From Niastella sp. (GTDB lineage: Bacteria; Bacteroidota; Bacteroidia; Chitinophagales; Chitinophagaceae), in the NCBI GenBank assembly GCA_017744515.1, contig JAGIBF010000068.1, positions 1-44,666 on the forward strand: a stretch of 44,666 nucleotides of DNA, read 5' to 3'. Of the stretch, positions 43,976-44,666 are shown in pieces. The position numbers were made by a program, and so were the translations under genes. Under the pieces are notes generated by a model. It did no database searches and was not told where the DNA came from. It was given only the letters and a program-made list of their open reading frames with translations. The number at the start of each line of letters is the position of its first letter. Position 1 is the first letter of the stretch.

Positions 43976-44666
43976 ATGAAAAAAGGAACCTGTTTCATCT
44001 TATTGTTCATCCTGCTGCAAAGAGCGGGGCAAGCCCAGCGTTACTGGCAACAGGAGTTGCATTATACAATAGATGTTGAGCTCGACGATACGCAGCACAG
44101 TCTTAACGGGTACCTGAAACTTCGGTACATCAATAATTCGCCTGATACGCTTTCTTTCATCTGGTTTCACCTGTGGCCGAATGCTTACAAGAATGACCGT
44201 ACTGCTTTTAGTGATCAGCTGTTGTTGCATGGGCGTACCGATTTCTATTTTTCCAACCGGGAGGATCGTGGTTATATCAACCGGCTCGATTTCAGGGTGA
44301 ACAATGCACGTATCAGTACAGAAGATCATCCTCAGTTCATAGATGTGATCAAGGTTGTGCTGCCCGAGCCGCTGGCTCCGGGCGCTACTACGCTCATCAC
44401 CACACCATTTCATGTAAAACTGCCCGCCATATTCAGCAGAACCGGTTTCAAGGGCAATGCCTATCAGATCGCATACTGGTATCCGAGACCAGCGGTGTAC
44501 GACCGCAACGGATGGCATGCCATGCCCTATCTCGATCAGGGTGAAGGTTACAGCGAGTTCGGCAGTTTTGATGTGCGCATCACCGTTCCCGAATACTTTG
44601 CAGTGGCCGCCACCGGTGAGCTCACTATGGGAACCTATGGCCCCACCGGTGCACGCAGGTCGGTTC
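43976..44666 (+). CDS. M1-family metallopeptidase paralogue (3' partial)
   Basis: The frame opens at ATG 43976 and stays open to the end of the window (230 codons seen). It begins with a signal peptide (MKKGTCFILLFILLQRAGQAQ) and then tracks the upstream protein: RYWQQELHYTIDVEL against EYWQQEVHYNIDVAL, NNSPDTLSFIWFHLWPNAYKN, DVIKVVLPEPLAPG, and WYPRPAVYDRNGWHAMPYLD. Only the N-terminal beta domain is inside the window; the zinc site should lie downstream. The two genes are a tandem duplication in one operon. Confidence 0.9.
   Translation, partial: MKKGTCFILLFILLQRAGQAQRYWQQELHYTIDVELDDTQHSLNGYLKLRYINNSPDTLSFIWFHLWPNAYKNDRTAFSDQLLLHGRTDFYFSNREDRGYINRLDFRVNNARISTEDHPQFIDVIKVVLPEPLAPGATTLITTPFHVKLPAIFSRTGFKGNAYQIAYWYPRPAVYDRNGWHAMPYLDQGEGYSEFGSFDVRITVPEYFAVAATGELTMGTYGPTGARRSV

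Noticed and set aside
1..44666. tRNA, rRNA, transposase or prophage genes
   Set aside because: None was recognised on either strand in the gene-free regions that I read through.

Overview
The window looks like a chromosomal segment of a Bacteroidota bacterium, most likely family Chitinophagaceae (Chitinophaga/Niastella-like). The evidence is a SusC/SusD pair with a FecR anti-sigma factor, DUF4270 and DUF4907 families, LytS/LytTR signalling, many short lipoproteins with Bacteroidota-type lipoboxes, a YkuD_2-type L,D-transpeptidase, and intergenic repeats of the kind common in that phylum. No rRNA, tRNA, CRISPR array or insertion sequence was seen.

Layout. (1) 1-5.8 kb: the end of a TPR-like protein, a short-form GT35 alpha-glucan phosphorylase homologue that lacks the PLP lysine, a lipoprotein, then a DtxR/MntR-type regulator overlapping an Nramp transporter fused to a universal-stress domain, preceded by a perfect 11-bp inverted repeat. 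(2) 5.8-13.3 kb: a gene-free stretch with 11-bp tandem repeats, FecR with two tandem palindromes upstream but no adjacent sigma factor, SusC and SusD. (3) 13.3-21.0 kb: the most unusual part. A three-domain secreted protein (N-terminal accessory domain, thioredoxin, metallophosphatase) is followed by a decaying tandem array of small secreted Ser/Thr-rich peptides, a propeller-like lipoprotein, and then what look like the same three domains again as separate genes: a CxxC lipoprotein, a phosphatase homologue with most metal ligands lost, and a lone accessory domain. (4) 21.0-25.1 kb, opposite strand: a kinase-LanC protein resembling class III lanthipeptide synthetases but without the lyase domain, with an unknown partner, a small HTH regulator and a DoxX/MauE-like membrane protein. 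Closely related palindromes (CTGCAC-N5-GTGCAG) precede both the first small peptide gene and the kinase-LanC gene.

(5) 25.1-26.2 kb: about 1 kb without a gene but with several strong inverted repeats. (6) 26.2-31.6 kb: class Ia ribonucleotide reductase (nrdB, nrdA) with a strong terminator, a PepSY membrane protein and a lone ECF sigma factor. (7) 32-38.7 kb: an outer-membrane protein and DUF4270 lipoprotein on the minus strand, divergent from a kelch-DUF4907-LytS-LytTR operon. (8) 38.9-44.7 kb: an L,D-transpeptidase, a Gfo/Idh/MocA oxidoreductase with a polyprenyl-phosphate sugar transferase, and two tandem M1 peptidase paralogues, the second cut by the window end.

Regions 3 and 4 are the best candidate for an undescribed system: small exported peptides, a kinase/cyclase-like enzyme, thiol and phosphatase factors and a SusCD pair, possibly co-regulated. 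This is inference from context. A second notable signal is a set of period-7 or period-8 repeats that directly abut stop codons of several unrelated genes.
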